NCBI GenBank assembly: GCA_002205965.3
Contig: NADL03000048.1
Location: forward strand, 1-64,000
Reading direction: 5' to 3'
DNA: 64,000 nt
Source of the DNA: Kappaphycus alvarezii
Lineage: Eukaryota; Rhodophyta; Florideophyceae; Gigartinales; Solieriaceae
The notes beneath the pieces are model-generated. The model was not told the DNA's origin, did no database searches, and was given only the letters and a program-made list of their open reading frames with translations. Both the position numbers and the translations under genes were made by a program. Positions 22,130 through 34,904 of the stretch are shown piece by piece. Position 1 is the first letter of the stretch; each line of letters begins with the position of its first letter.

Positions 22130-22620
22130 CGAACTTACAAAAACCCGCCAAATATCGTGCTACAGGTGCAACAGCCCTCGACAGAAGTACCAAATGACAG
22201 TGTAAAATGGCTCAAACGAAAAAGGAAACCATCCACTACCCCCCGATGAGAGTCGTCGCGAACGACCAAGGTGCTACAGTCGACGATAAAGGGCATGGAA
22301 AGGATTGAGAGTGAGACATGAGTGGCTGCTTTAGAAGTCAACTCCCAAGGAGCATGCTCTACCAGATACGCTCTCTGGCTGGCGTAAGAAAAACGGTTCC
22401 TGGGTCTGAAGTTGACTCTCAACTTCCTAATTACTTGGACTTGGACTTCAATTTGTTTGCCAACTTGCTTTCCATATCATGGAAAAAGCAATTTACATAG
22501 CTCATATGAACTTTTACCAAACTAAAATCTCGATAAAGCTACTAGAAGCACAAGAAAAAGAAGTAAAAGACTTTTTATGAATGCAAAGAGTTTTACGCAA
22601 GATACTTGAAAGAAACTAAA
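22130..22620 (-). repeat. Decayed 5' LTR and leader of the 39.6-kb Ty3 family
   Basis: On the minus strand, TGGTACTTCTGTCGAGGG near 22,195 matches the leader after the LTR at 40,332. The stretch near 22,395-22,425 is the reverse complement of the LTR segment around 40,100-40,130. LTR similarity continues into GCAATTTACATAGCTC near 22,488. It lies directly upstream of the gag remnant, so LTR, leader and gag are all from one old insertion. Confidence 0.7.
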
Positions 22621-22830
22621 TAAATCTACTCCTAAAAATCTTTATCCTATAAGCCAGAACCTAAAACTTCCCTTAACAGATCATACGGGCCCATACACTC
22701 TCCTCACATACCCGTGGATTGCTCATAATTGCCGCCCTTTCATAAAAAAGCTAAGCTCACCTGAATTCCTTCCAACCGTGTCCATGACCGGGAACACCTG
22801 GCCCAGCCAGTTCATTCAATCCCCTCCCAT

Positions 22831-25800
22831 ATGAACCGGTTCGAGGCCCCTTCTCTATTTCCGGACTCCTCATCTTCTTCTCCTTCCTCTCTTGCCTCAT
22901 TTGTTACTTCCTCTTCTCCGGACTCAACCTCGCCCCACTTTGTTCCAACCCGTAGACCAGATCGGAGGCAACCCACTCCTCGGACCACTCCCCTGCCCTA
23001 CCACCTTCCTTCCCGAAGTACCCGTCTACCGATTCTTGTGCTTCGATCCCTAATAGCTGTCGAGCAACAAGCTATGTCAAGCGTTTCCTGGTTTGGCGAC
23101 GGAGGTAGTAGTCTTCGGCGTCGGTTGGGCCAGTGTGCGGTCAGAGTTGTAGGAAACATTGACGATTATTAAGTCCCGCTCCGCCGCCCAAATATAGAAA
23201 TAGTTGGGATCGGCGGATTGAAAAATCGAACAGGAACCGGGGAACCCACCGGCAGAACTGGGACTGGTTATGAATCTGGAAAGTAGAGGGAACAGAGATG
23301 CGAACGAAATGCTTCTAATTACCTCCGAAAAGGCCGGAGGTAGCATGACGAACAGTGCCTGCGAAACTACGGGGTAGGCGGGCGTCGTCGAGAACGCGAT
23401 GCCCAGTAAAGCCATGACGACCGATTTACCACCCCGTTTCCAAACATTCAAGTGTTCATCGCCAACGGGCTGTATATGCATTTCTTGCTCTCCGCAAACA
23501 TGTCTTCCGTCGCAACGTCCCTCCTCACTTCCACTCCCGGCGCGACGATTTTCACACCAGCCTGGTCGAGCGAAGTTGGATTAGCTCTGCCAGCCTCTTT
23601 CACCACTAACTCGCTGAAGCCTTCTCCATGTATTATGTTCCTGCGCTCCCTTCGGTCTCTGCCTCACTTTTCACATGTACCAATTATTTGATGCGTTTTG
23701 GAACATAGGCAAACCTATTTTTCAATCATTAAAACACTCCAATTTTCCCCCTCCCTTTCCATCCCGCCTTCTAACCTCTAACGATGTCGGTGGTACCTCT
23801 ACCGCGCCAGTCCCTCCCGAAATGCACCGGCCCTTCTCCAGTTTCATCGCCCTATCCCGGAAACCCAGCCGACAATTCGCTATCTCTGTGTCGGAACTCC
23901 GCTGGGCTATTCATGGCCTCCACTCCTCCACTGCCCTCGGAGCTGATGGTCTTGCCGTGTCTTTCGCCCGTATGCTGCTTTCCCTTACCGACAGCGTCCA
24001 ACTAGAGCGCGACTGCCGTTACATGCTCACCAAGTTTCTGAACATGTGCTCCAACGGGGATTTGCCTGACGATTGCCGGCCATACTTCTGCGGCGGTCGC
24101 CTTATTACCCTCCCCAAACCAAACTGTGGTATCCGCCTAATCGCCATTGGTCTCCTTCTCTGACTCTTCACCGCACGCATCCTTGCTCGCATGGTTTCTG
24201 CTGCTGTGGCCTCTTACTTATAGCCCCATCAGCTTGGCCTTGGGTTACTGAATGGAACCGAAGCTACCATGTACGCCATCCGATGGTTCGCTCAATGCCC
24301 GGAGTATCATGAACGCGGTCTGATCCAGATCGATGCGCATAATCAACAGTATTTCACATCAATATATTATCGACGCTGTCACCGACCATGCCCCTTGCCT
24401 CGCTCAGTGGGTTCAGTATTACTATGGCGACGAAAAAGCTCTGTCGTTGGGAAACTTTTCTATTCCTAGTGCTACCAGCGCTCAGCAAGGCGACTCTCTC
24501 AGACCTCTTCTGTTACATCCCCTCCTCCTCTCCTTTCATGCACGCATCATCCATCCCACGATAAAGGCCGATGATGGTAACATTATTAGCCAACGCTCCT
24601 TTGCATCCGCTGCGCTGTAATTCTTCCTGGACCACGGTCCTTGTATGGGATTTAGACTCAACCTATCCAACACTGGGATCCTCGAGTTTTTCTCAAATTC
24701 CCCTCCCCTTTCCCTGCCCTGTCCTTTTTCTAATAATGATGGTTTTACCGAACTCAGCTCCCCACTTCGCCACTGAACATTTCGCTGCCCGCCAGGCTGA
24801 CGTTTTATCATCTTTGCTTGTCTCCAAAACCTCGACAAGGGTCAACTGGCTTATCACCAACACCGCTTCCGTGCAAGCGTGTGTTAAGTCGTTTATATGC
24901 TGCGGACCCTCCCCCCTAACTAATCTACGGCCTTGGCCGTCGGCTTCGATATGAAGAAGAGGGAAGCATCCACGCAGATTCACGGCCCTTGCAATAATGA
25001 TGAATGGACCAAAGCGTCGTTGCCGATCTCAAAGGGCGACCTGAGTCTCCCCCTCGCCATGGATATCATTGACGCAGCGTAAGCCGCCTTTACCATTGAA
25101 GCGTTCCGACTGACCTCCTCTCCTTGTCGAAATACCACGCCCAGCCATCCCGCTGTTATCAATTCGCCACCCTTCGCTTTCCGCTTCTCTAACTCCAACC
25201 GCTCTCTTCGAGAGCACCGATTGACCTGTCCCTGAGGAGCGTCTTCAATCAACCATCACTTCTCAGGTCCTGGCTTCGAAGTTCGACAGACTTTTCCCTT
25301 CCCCGTCCGCTCCATAACGGGCTCGCCCTTTCTCAGTCCGCGAGTTATCCTCTTGTGCCGTCTTGTACGCTCTCCCTCACCCTCATCGCGGCACACACCT
25401 TTCTTGTTAGGAATGGTCCATTGCCGTCTCCCTTCGGCTTGTTCGGGCCCTGTTTTCCGGTCAGGATCGCTGTCCAATCTGTTCCTATCGCTCCATGGAG
25501 GCTTCCCCGTTGCTATATTCGGTCAGGAAACATATTCTCACCCGTAAGTACGACAATGGCCAGATCTGTCGCCACAATGCCCTCCGCAATTCCATTTGCA
25601 GGTACTGTAAGGAACTCAGCATTTCTGCCGCTATCGAATACCCGCTCCATCTCCTTCCGCTACTCTTTCCCTCCTCCGTATCGTCCTCTTCATCACTAGT
25701 TCCGATGGCTTAAATTCCGGCGATATCGTTCTGGACGTCACTTCTGCACATCCTCGTGCTCAGTCACCGCTCTCCCAGTCCGCAGCATCGGGCGGAGCTG

Positions 25801-26120
25801 CGCGCGAATCTTGCGGAACTCGCCAAACATTCCCATTATGATGATGCCTGCTAGGCGCTCAAGCCCCTCCTTCCTATGGCAGCGATATCCACGGTGCTTG
25901 AGCACCCGAATGTACAGCGTTCTTTCGCAGCCTCGCTAAATTCGCAGCCTACCGCCGAGGGGCCTCTCCACAACAGGAATTCCGCCACTTCATTACATGT
26001 TTCGGATTCTACCTATAAGGAATGCAAGCCCGTCAGGGGGAAATGTTTGGGTGTTTTACTCTTGGAAGATATATCCGATCTATCCCGTCAGGTGCTTGCC
26101 CGCCCCGTATCCGTCTAGTT
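22831..26120 (+). pseudogene. LINE-like non-LTR retrotransposon (RT) remnant
   Basis: Serine/proline-rich sequence at 22.83-23.17 kb may be the N-terminus. RT begins in 24,163-23,675 (LRWAIHGLHSSTALGADGL, then GGRLITLPKPNCGIRLIAIG). It continues with HQLGLGLLNGTEATMYAIRW near 24.23-24.28 kb and LIQIDAHN, which holds a catalytic Asp. ATSAQQGDSLRPLLLHPLLL follows near 24.47-24.53 kb. The second catalytic box is degenerate (FFLDHG). Downstream C-terminal signatures are ASLPISKGDLSLPLAMDIID near 25.02 kb, ICRHNALRNSICRYCKELSI near 25.56-25.62 kb, and LDVTSAHPRAQSPLSQSAAS near 25.73-25.79 kb. It is frameshifted throughout. Confidence 0.78.
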
Positions 26121-27087
26121 GCCCACCTCACCCCGGTATGTTCGCATGCTTCTTAGCCAATATATAAAGAGTGCGTTGTTGTTTTAATCCTCAAAAGTTT
26201 TCGCATTTACGCCCAGCTAGGAAGGGGCAGGAAGTTTCCACGTTGAACTCGTTTACTCGAATTCCTGCGGATTCTAAAAAGGATACCAATTTGATATCCT
26301 TCCCAAGAAGTCGTTCTATTTCAAACTGTAAGCTATAGCTTTTGAGACAGCGAGAACCAGAGTTTTAAGCAAGATTTGTAAGAGATAGCCTTGCAGACCT
26401 GAAACGAAACAGTGGCCCTCTCTGTTACTTTTCTTTTCATGATGAAATAGCTCCTGTAAATTACAGCAGGTGGTTTCTTTACTGGTGTTCCACTCTTGGG
26501 AGATATATTCGACTTAATCCGAAAGCAGTCCAGACAGGCTGTGGTGGGAGGGTTTGGGGTCGTAATAATTTTCACTCGAGTTACGTTCCAAGCTCAGCAG
26601 TGTGAGTAACTTAACACTTCGGCCGACTAATAAGTGGCTGGTAGCCCGGTCAACATACACGCGGCGTTGGAGATGACCATCAACGCAGCATGTCGCTGGA
26701 GGAGATGGCCCGCGCCGTCGAGTAACTAGAGGTGAATTTGTGCCTGTGGGTGAGTCAAGGCCCATGCCATTTTACCATAAGAATGGGCCAATAGTCACCC
26801 TGATTTCTGAGCTGAATTCGGCCGGCCCAACCATGAGGGCTGCGGAAAGGGTACAAATAATGGGATTTGCGGAACCTTTTCAGCATAGTTGTGTGAAAAG
26901 TCGTACTGAAGTGCCGCATTCGCCTTTCGATGCTCTTGCTTGTAACGATTTCAATGTGGAAAGAATTTGAGGTAGTTTTATATTGAAAGATATCGTGGCT
27001 GTAATCCGGTATCGTACTGCTTAAGATTTTAGTTGTGAACCGGAAAAAATTTGAACAAAAAAAAAATCCGACCTGTCTTCTTCGGGT
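26121..27087. other. No supported gene; carries one dispersed end-motif copy
   Basis: A copy of the dispersed motif (CTCTTGGGAGATATATTCGA) is at about 26,484-26,503. A plus frame at 26,740-26,970 is open but unrecognised. Confidence 0.3.
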
Positions 27088-27504
27088 TTGCCCAGTTCCC
27101 TAGGAACACTCTTTTCCCATACGACTCAAGATAACATGGAAACAACCACGACTCGCACTGTTAGTTTCGCTGAAACGCAAGGGACTGCAGCAGCAGATTC
27201 AGGGGTACCATCTTTACCTATTACCCATCACGAATACGCTCCGATCCCCCAAAGCCGCGCTTCCACGGAGCAGCCACCTGTGCTGTCTTTTCTGCAAGCA
27301 ATATCAATCGCAATTCTCTTCGGCCCAGTTCCGCTGGCATTGTTCCTTTGGATGAAGAGAGAAGAGAGGCATACGACGTTTTCTCAAAGGACAGCACTTT
27401 ATCGAGGAGCTGCTATCGGGGTGCTCATATGGACTAGTTGCGCTGTCTTTTTGATAATTGCTCTTGTGAAAGGACACATTGGTCCCGTGTCAGCGACAAG
27501 GTAG
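27088..27504 (+). CDS. Hypothetical two-TM membrane protein
   Basis: A 138-codon frame. Residues 1-65 are hydrophilic and Thr/Ser/Pro-rich. Two hydrophobic segments follow: about residues 68-89 (VLSFLQAISIAILFGPVPLA and onward) and 109-129 (AAIGVLIWTSCAVFLIIALV), joined by a short basic loop with MKREERHTTFSQR. It has no similarity that I recognise to any element in the window. It ends at TAG 27,502-27,504, and the same frame then stays open to 27,819. An alternative start is the Met at about 27,136. It is the best candidate here for a host gene. No function is claimed. Confidence 0.5.
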   Translation: MPSSLGTLFSHTTQDNMETTTTRTVSFAETQGTAAADSGVPSLPITHHEYAPIPQSRASTEQPPVLSFLQAISIAILFGPVPLALFLWMKREERHTTFSQRTALYRGAAIGVLIWTSCAVFLIIALVKGHIGPVSATR

Positions 27505-27819
27505 GTGAGTCGATACACCGGTAGGTGGACTAATTGTACCGCTGATGCTCTTCCGGAGGTAGCAATTTTTTATGAAATGAGCAAGGCAGTAGAAGAAATA
27601 TTTAGAGCTCCGGTATTCGATATTTCACTGAAGCGACGAAAACTGGTTTCCAAGTGGGGATCATGTGCTTTGACAAATAGTTTTATCCGAGATTACATCT
27701 TCTACGGAAATGGGGATTGTAGTGGAATGATTCCGCTGCGAACTTTTGTAGGCCATGGAAAGATTAGTTTATCGCTATTCAAAACTATCAATGACCATAT
27801 GTTGTTTACTTTTTTTTAA
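27505..27819 (+). CDS. In-frame continuation after a TAG stop
   Basis: Immediately after the stop of the preceding ORF, the same frame is open for 104 codons to TAA at 27,817-27,819. The product is protein-like (VEEIFRAPVFDISLKRRKLV, then KWGSCALTNSFIRDYIFYGN) with three cysteines. There is no ATG near its start, so it is unlikely to be an independent gene. It could be the lost C-terminus of one 244-codon gene cut by a nonsense change, a readthrough extension, or chance. GTAGGTGAGT at the junction looks like a splice donor, but no acceptor restores a longer protein within a short distance. Confidence 0.35.
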   Translation: MSRYTGRWTNCTADALPEVAIFYEMSKAVEEIFRAPVFDISLKRRKLVSKWGSCALTNSFIRDYIFYGNGDCSGMIPLRTFVGHGKISLSLFKTINDHMLFTFF

Positions 27820-28395
27820 AAAATAGTAAGGAGGTGAACCTTTACGAATAGCAGACGCTAATGCAGCAGGTTGCCAAGTGCATATACAAACAGCCTTACA
27901 TGAATCCTACATATTCTTCCTTAGCAGGCTGCGACCCCATTAAGACGGCATGCTAAATATTTCTAAAAACGTCCCGTTGCTGGAAAGTGGGTGGGAATAA
28001 TACTTCATGGGACAGAATAGTGGGCGTGAGTAGCAATAGGCGGGGACTGAAGCTTTACGGAGGTAAGAAACAGCACTCACAAGCCCCCGGGAGGGAGGGA
28101 CTAGATGCTAATCGGAAAGAAGACCGGATGGACCTGACGAGTTTGGATGATTTGTTTATTGTGGTAACATTTTCAAATATATTTATAAAGCTAAGTCTGA
28201 ATGCGCCCTATGTCTAGGAAAGATATCTCTGTGGTTATTGCCTGACCACACTGTCCCAAACTCGTTTCTTCAGAGATGAAGTTCTCGGAGTAGTCTCAAC
28301 TGGGTAGACTTTCATGAGGTAACTTACCGTAAAGGAAGTAGTCAGTAATATGGGGGAAATTGTGCGTTTTCCTTGGGGAAGGTATTAGTATGGAA
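27820..28395. other. No gene seen
   Basis: Only short unrecognised frames. GGGGGAAATTGTGCG near 28,345 resembles the dispersed transposon-end motif. Confidence 0.3.
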
Positions 28396-28485
28396 AAATG
28401 GTGCCAACGGGAAAAGGAACCCCTCATGCCCGAGATTAGAGTCTACAACCCACTAAAGTGCTATAGGAGATGTTAGCAGACAATA
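28396..28485 (-). repeat. Possible very decayed LTR fragment (39.6-kb family)
   Basis: The stretch follows the order of the reverse complement of the LTR 3' end near 40,220-40,320, and of the copy at 22.2 kb. In each, a GGAAAAGGAACC-like run is followed by an AAAGTGCTATAG-like run. The match is short and imperfect. Confidence 0.25.
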
Positions 28486-31400
28486 GCCAGGAGTGGACGT
28501 GAAAGCTGAGTCACTGGTCTAGTAACCAGCACTAAAAGAGGGAATTCTATCAATTCGTATAGAAGCCAGTGTCTGTCCGCGATACCATTGTCCTAATATG
28601 AGGTACATTTTGTCCTCATATGAGGGCAAGCCTCTTTATCACACAAAAATGTACAGTACATAAAACTTTTTTGGGTCCACAAATATTGACTAAAACACAT
28701 ACTTTATAAGCATAAAATTAAAGTAAACATGTGCTCAATGGCTTCAACTATACAATAATTCGGCTTTAAAAAATCTCTTTACTGTACTTAGAGGATAAAA
28801 TGTGGCAAAATGCCACAAAAATCGAAGGCTGTCAATTGGAATAAAATTGTTTGCACCCTGATAAGCTTTAAAAGTACCGAATAGTTTGTTTTAATCGAGT
28901 TCAAAGCCTTACTACTGTCAAATTATACGTTTGCATAAAAAACATAAATGAAAGTGTTACGTAAAGCAATTAGCTCTACACTTTGTTATTATATGACGAA
29001 AAATAGTCCAATAGACACTAGGGAACTGTACCAAAGTTTTTTTGAAGTTCAAACCCAACTAACTTTGTACTAGTCGATGCATGAGACTTATTTTTGTGAG
29101 ATTCCCACGCTCGAGTATGCTGGTCCCTCAGTGCCCCTGTATATCTTCATATACCACTGCATGTAGTGATCAACCTTAGCTAGATTTTTTTTGTATTTTG
29201 TATCGATTACACTCGATACATCCAAGTCATACAACTCACAGTGGTACCACTACATGAATGAAGAATCGCAGTGGAAAGTATTGAGGACTGACTAATCGAT
29301 CTGGAATCACTGAATAGTGACACGCAGTCAGATCAAGAGAGTTGGCAGCTCAGATCGTTTAACCATGGCAAGAATATTTAACTTTACTTATGTATAAGCT
29401 ATTCACTGGCGCATTCAAACCTCTGGTGAGAGGTAGCTAGATATTTTGTCTCAACCAGCACAGCCATTCAGCACAGAACTTTTGCTTTCCACCATTTTGC
29501 CAGCTGCAATCGCTATTAATACTTTGATTTGCAATATTTTCACAATTCCCGTGACACTGCTTAGCCCTGCACAATTTGCAACCAATCTCGGGCATAGCCA
29601 AGTCATTTAGCCCCTAACATGTCATTCAAGCTTTTCGTCATATAGAGTTCAGAGCAATCTACATCTCTGCACCCTACAGTAAGGGTGCAAATTATTCCCG
29701 TAAAAACAACCCGAAAATAAAGTTGTAATTACAGTGCTAGTCCAGCAAGTGCAACATGTCAGCTCATCCAGAGCAGCATAACAAAATATTATCTGAAGAA
29801 ATTGAGAGTTGAAGCGTCGTGGAGAGGACATTTTGGTGGAAGAAATAGTAAGGAACTTCTCAATTGGACTAAAAATATAAAAAGTTACATATTCAAATTG
29901 TCTTCAGTTGAATACTATACTTTCGTGTGTTTGAATGAAGTAAAATTTCAATTATCTGTAGCTTTGATTAATATGGACTGCCATTCTGAAAATCAGCCTG
30001 TTTAGAACTGCTTATACTCTCAAATGAAGCCTTCTTTGTACACATCAAGTGGTCAGAGCAATCGTAAATCTTTCGCCTATCGTTTTGCACGTTACTTATT
30101 TTTCTTTCTCGGTGGCTCTAGAAGCGTTCATGAAAGAGGTTAAAAGCGTCAATGCTGATAATTCTCATTGGCAGCATAAAATAAACTTTATTCGTATATT
30201 AATCATATACTTACATATAATAATCAACTAGAAGCTAAAGCGTCCGTTACGTATCTCAGTTTTTCTCATAGAAACCGAAAACATACTCCTTTGATAACGA
30301 TATATTGGTACCGTGTCCTTTTTATGGCCCTATTTGGCTAGCTTCTTTTTTCATCTTACATATGTAACTTATTCATAAAATATTTTAGCTGTAATTAACA
30401 AAAATATGCCTTTCAGTAATAGAAAGACGTAGAAATGATTTTTTTCAGCATCGTCTCCTTGAAGCTACGTGTGCTTGATCCTCTAAATGTCAAATTCCAA
30501 CATCACTTGTAAATTTTTGAAACCTCTTCATCCTAATCTCCTTTAGGCGTCATGTCGTCTATATTGTATACATCAACTGCAAAGACTCAGAATTTGTCCT
30601 CCTGGTTGCATCAGAACTTTCTTCATGGATTTGCTTGGGGAAATATTTCTCAAAGTTGAGTTCCTTAAACAAAATCTCGCACTCAATTGGCTTTCCAGAC
30701 ATATTCATTCAGTTATTAATCTTCGCTTGCAGTGATTCATAATGCTAAGACCTGTTGCTTCTTATTGAGATAAACTGCTAGCGGCGCATTAATAGATCAA
30801 AACCCTAGGAGACATTCGATTTTTTTGTCCCCCTATTAAATGTGAATCAAAAAATGACTATAATTGTAAAGGGGTCGAATTAGCTTGAAACTTTCTTATA
30901 AAATCCAAAGTTCTCTTGCTACTTCACCATATTGCAGTGCCTTTCAATTCTAGTCCGTATTGGAATTATCGGCTGCTAGTTAAACCTATACCACTATCAA
31001 CTTTGTGCAATAATGTATTGTCGCATCATTAAAAACATATTATACACATAAGACCATTTCTTTCAATTTTAGTTGTTACACAATATGTTTTAGCATTCTA
31101 CAGAATTTTGAACTCAGTAATTTGCTGGAGGCGTTGTACTTCTCTGAAAAGGGGACATGTAGAAAATTTCAGTGATATCTGCAAGATATCTCTTCGGGAC
31201 AGAAACACCGCCTGTACTACTACGCTTGACCTGAACACTCGAAAAACTCCCTACCTTCCTATCGACTCTTACCTCAAACTTTGCTCTCATTATTGTGATT
31301 ATCTACTTTTAATATCCAGCTGCGCAGTCTGAGTTTTACAAAACTAACTCATGAAAAGCACCGTTCCAAATAGGACCTTGTCAACCTATAGAAAGCTTGA

Positions 31401-32762
31401 AGTATACCTTTCTGGGTTTTAAAATCGTTTTATCGAGCGTGTAAAACATTTATGTATTTTTCATATTTTCAACGAAAATTAGTAGACGATTTAAGATTTT
31501 CGACATGTCTTATTCAAAAAGTCTCGCTGAATTAAAAGTGAAATTGCGATTTGAACTGTTTGAATATCTAAAAAAGGTCTATATGCATTCGGAATGTCTG
31601 CCTTCTTGATTTATCTTACACGGAGACGAGATTTGTGCCTTTAAATGACTTTTTCCACCTTAGATTTTTTTAAAGAAAGCCATTGCTGTTATTTTTATGC
31701 GGTTTTAATAGATTAAAAGTTCTTTCGCAACAAGTGGTTGAATATTTTCATACTACGTTTCTTCTTATTATTTTGTTTTTTTCAAATATCGAGCTTTGAG
31801 GCCTATTTTCGGGAGAGTATACATAATTTATCATTGATGATTGGACTATTTGTAGTTTCACATATGTAGTGGTGGTTTTATCTCAAAGTGACTCGCACTC
31901 ACATCCAAGTTTCTTTCTATTTATCTTCACTTTAAAAGCAAGGAATATCTTTAATACGAGTTAGAATCTCTTTTGATACTTCATTGCTTTATTGCTTAAT
32001 ATTTAAATCCTTCAATCGTCATTACTTCTGTTAGAAACATTACTTATTTCAATAATAGTATAAAGAACATCTGTTTCGCCCACTATTCACTTACGCCGTC
32101 CCCATTGTTGCTGTAGATGTAAGATTGTGCTTCCTGAAATTTTATAGTATTACTATGCGGCACAATTCTTTTTTTGGTGGAAAAAGACTTCTCGGTTATC
32201 ACAGAGTGGCGCGTTTCAGAATTTATTCTCTACCTGATGTTCTATATTCATTATTTACTATAGTGAGGGCTATTCAACATAAAACCACTAATAGATATTG
32301 GTGAAAGATTTTCTTACCTCATAAATTGTAAACGGGCTTCTAACTCAAAGACTAAGGGACATCACATACCAGGTTTCCAATTCATTATTTCTTGTATGGT
32401 TTACTATATTAGTTCTTTTTGTTTTATTGCATCTTTAAAACCTCTCATTTTCAAATAATCAGCAGATTTTCTGGTATTTGCAGCTCAGAAAGTTGGGACT
32501 ATATCTTCTCGAACCATCATAGAACGTCCAATGTCCATCTATGAGCAATCGAAGCATTTTCTGATAACAAGGAGCTTATTAAATATCTGTAAATCTATAT
32601 TCCGAAAAAAACTACAATAAATACACCTACTCTCCACCATTATCATAAAAAATGCTTTGATGTTGCACTTGGACTACTTCACCAACTATCGATGATATCG
32701 GATAAGTCCTCAGGTGACAAGTCTTTTATTTTTGGTGGTACACTATTGTATGTTCCCAAATT
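28486..32762. other. AT-rich stretch without supported genes
   Basis: Frames are short and no domain is recognisable on either strand. One 8-bp inverted repeat (ATATGAGG / CCTCATAT) is at about 28,596-28,621. The composition is AT-rich compared with the Ty3 element at 5-18 kb. Confidence 0.3.
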
Positions 32763-33068
32763 TTATTCCCCGGATGGCACAAAGTATATCTCTTCTTCTT
32801 CCATAATTCTCTTAGTATTTGGCTGCGATACTTCTAGATATAAACATTCTACAATTTCTGCGGCATTTTTATCCTTTAGAAATAATGTTAGATCGTCTAC
32901 ATTAAAAAAGGCGTTATTAATTTCTGAATAAACTTTGTCTCTATGGTTCCGACTAATAAAAAATTCATAACTAATAGTGTAATCTGTGGGACTTCCGTGG
33001 ATGGTTTCCAGTCTATGATACCATAGATTACTACTCTGCAGAATCTCAGCCGCTATAACGTTAAAGAA
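32763..33068 (-). other. Unrecognised open minus frame of about 100 codons
   Basis: The minus frame between stops at 33,069-33,071 and 32,763-32,765 is open without an early ATG. It is protein-like in composition: LWYHRLETIHGSPTDYTISY, then NVDDLTLFLKDKNAAEIVEC and MEEEEIYFVPSGE. VDDLTLFLKD resembles the second catalytic box of some non-LTR RTs, but the flanks do not clearly support RT. It could be a gene exon or an element fragment. Confidence 0.25.
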
Positions 33069-33562
33069 CTACTTCTGACTAAATTATGAATTTTGTACAA
33101 TGTGAAATACGATTTACGAAGAAGATTTACACACATAGAACTTCCTTTTTTTATGTTAGCACTATTAAAATAACTTGATAGAGTGTAAACCCAAATTGCG
33201 CCAGCTTTTCACAAGACAATAACTTCGATCAAGAAAGGAAGCGTAACGCGAGGACACTAATAGTGTGGCAGTGTGTAATTGAGAACGTGAACATACATGC
33301 AAGAAGTAAATTACTCACGTTGAAACCCAAGAATAGATATTTACATTAACCAAAAGAGATTAAAATATACATGAGTCTACAATATGTCGAACGAATGGAA
33401 CGGATGTGGAGACAAAGGAACCAAGAATAAGTAGTGGGGACAGGGTAGATAGCAATTTGGGCTGGCGGAGACATATTATGAATACCAAACGCCCGGACTC
33501 CAGGAGATTACTAGCCTATCTGATGCTTTTACTATGAAGGTGGAACGGTTCATAAGTTTCAC

Positions 33563-34024
33563 TCATGGAAGATATATCCGATTTACTGTGAATAAGGCTA
33601 AGGAAGTATATGAAAGGCTAGAATTGAAAACATTGGCTAGGCCTACGAAATGAAAACGGTTAAAATTGATTGATGATGGAGTTTGGCGTTCAGCGGCGGA
33701 AAAAAGTAAGACACACTGGAAGTTGGAGAAGGGAAGAGGAGATTGGGCATTCCGGGCCAGAGTAAACTGCAATGAGGCGAGGCGGCCCTGCGACGGCGAA
33801 CGAGGGCTGGAAGGAGTAGGATGAGTGAAAAGGAGGGTGAGTAAGGAGCTTATGAGAATAGCAGAATACTGTGAAAAATGTTTGTTGAAAAAGTTAAGGG
33901 GAGAGAAAGGGATTTGTCCAGTGAATGTATTGAATAAGGGGATAAGCAAGGAAAAGATCGAATAAACGCTGGGTAAGGACGAATAAACGTCGATGCGAGC
34001 AGTCCCAACGTTGTTCTTCGGCAA
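33563..34024 (-). repeat. Dispersed repeat related to 39.1-39.4 kb
   Basis: On the plus strand, AATGAGGCGAGGCGGCCC near 33,770 and its flanks match AATGGGGCGAGGCGGCTC near 39,244. The encoded minus-strand frames are also alike (HPTPSSPRSPSQGRLASLQF and YTNPIRARPPLRSRLAPFSQ). The sequence is probably the 5' part of a LINE-like element. The 153-codon minus frame here may therefore be incidental. Confidence 0.4.
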
Positions 34025-34049
34025 TCGTTGATGTTAAATAATGAGGTGC

Positions 34050-34900
34050 CTCTTTTACTTCAAGACTCGAGAGATGATCCATACTTATACTTCAGTCGTA
34101 GCACCAATCTTCCACGTTCAATTCGATCTAGAGCTAACAGACAGTAAATAATGAATTGCTCCGAATTAAGAATAGGTTTGAATTCAATCGGAAGGCTAAT
34201 TAGAGTTGACACATGACATGATTCATTTGCTCGAGCACTTGGTACTGTACTTTCTGAGATTCGCAACAATGTAGTGTCTCTAACCCAGTCAGATTTCATA
34301 TCTGGTTGCTATATGATTTTAAAGATGCAGGGCGTTCTTTTACGGCTAAACCCCGCATTGGTAGAAGTCTCCAACGCGGCTTCTGTGCTTTCTGGCCTCC
34401 CTACTACTCGCTAGGAGAGATTGATGGAGCTGGTTCCGTGTTTATCAGTGCTATGTATTTCCATCGAGTCAATGTGGTGGGATGTGAAATCTAAATATTG
34501 GAGGTGGAGTGAAATGTAATCAGCGCTTGCCGCTAAATTTCATTTACATGTAAACTGTGGTGGTAAATCTTTATGAGTTGTACAATGTCGCACAGAAACG
34601 TGCGGAGGGTATTCATAAATTAACTACGGATGCAGGCGGCGGGTAGAAACCTGTCGCGCCTGCATTATTTAGAGAATAAATGCAAAACGGTTAACGAAGT
34701 CGCGGAGCTCCTGTTGATGGGAGAAACCGTGACGGGATGCAAACTGTGATGAAAGTTGATAATGGCTGTGAACCCTGTGCTGTCACTGAAAACCAGAAGT
34801 GCAGGGGAGCATGGGCTGTTTTGAAGGGTGCCGTTTGGAAAGCGCATATGCGCCTCATCTCAAACTCAACGTGAAACGGGCTTATGATTGGCTACTGCAA
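34050..34900. other. No supported gene
   Basis: Short unrecognised frames only on both strands. Confidence 0.3.
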
Positions 34901-34904
34901 ATGC

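Noticed and set aside
27500..27524. Intron removing the TAG in the 27-kb gene
   Set aside because: The donor-like GTAGGT has only very near AG acceptors, giving introns of about 24 bp or less, too short for known spliceosomal introns.
28596..28621. Isolated inverted repeat ATATGAGG/CCTCATAT
   Set aside because: A single 8-bp pair with a 10-nt loop in AT-rich sequence is expected by chance and has no neighbours like those at 5-18 kb.
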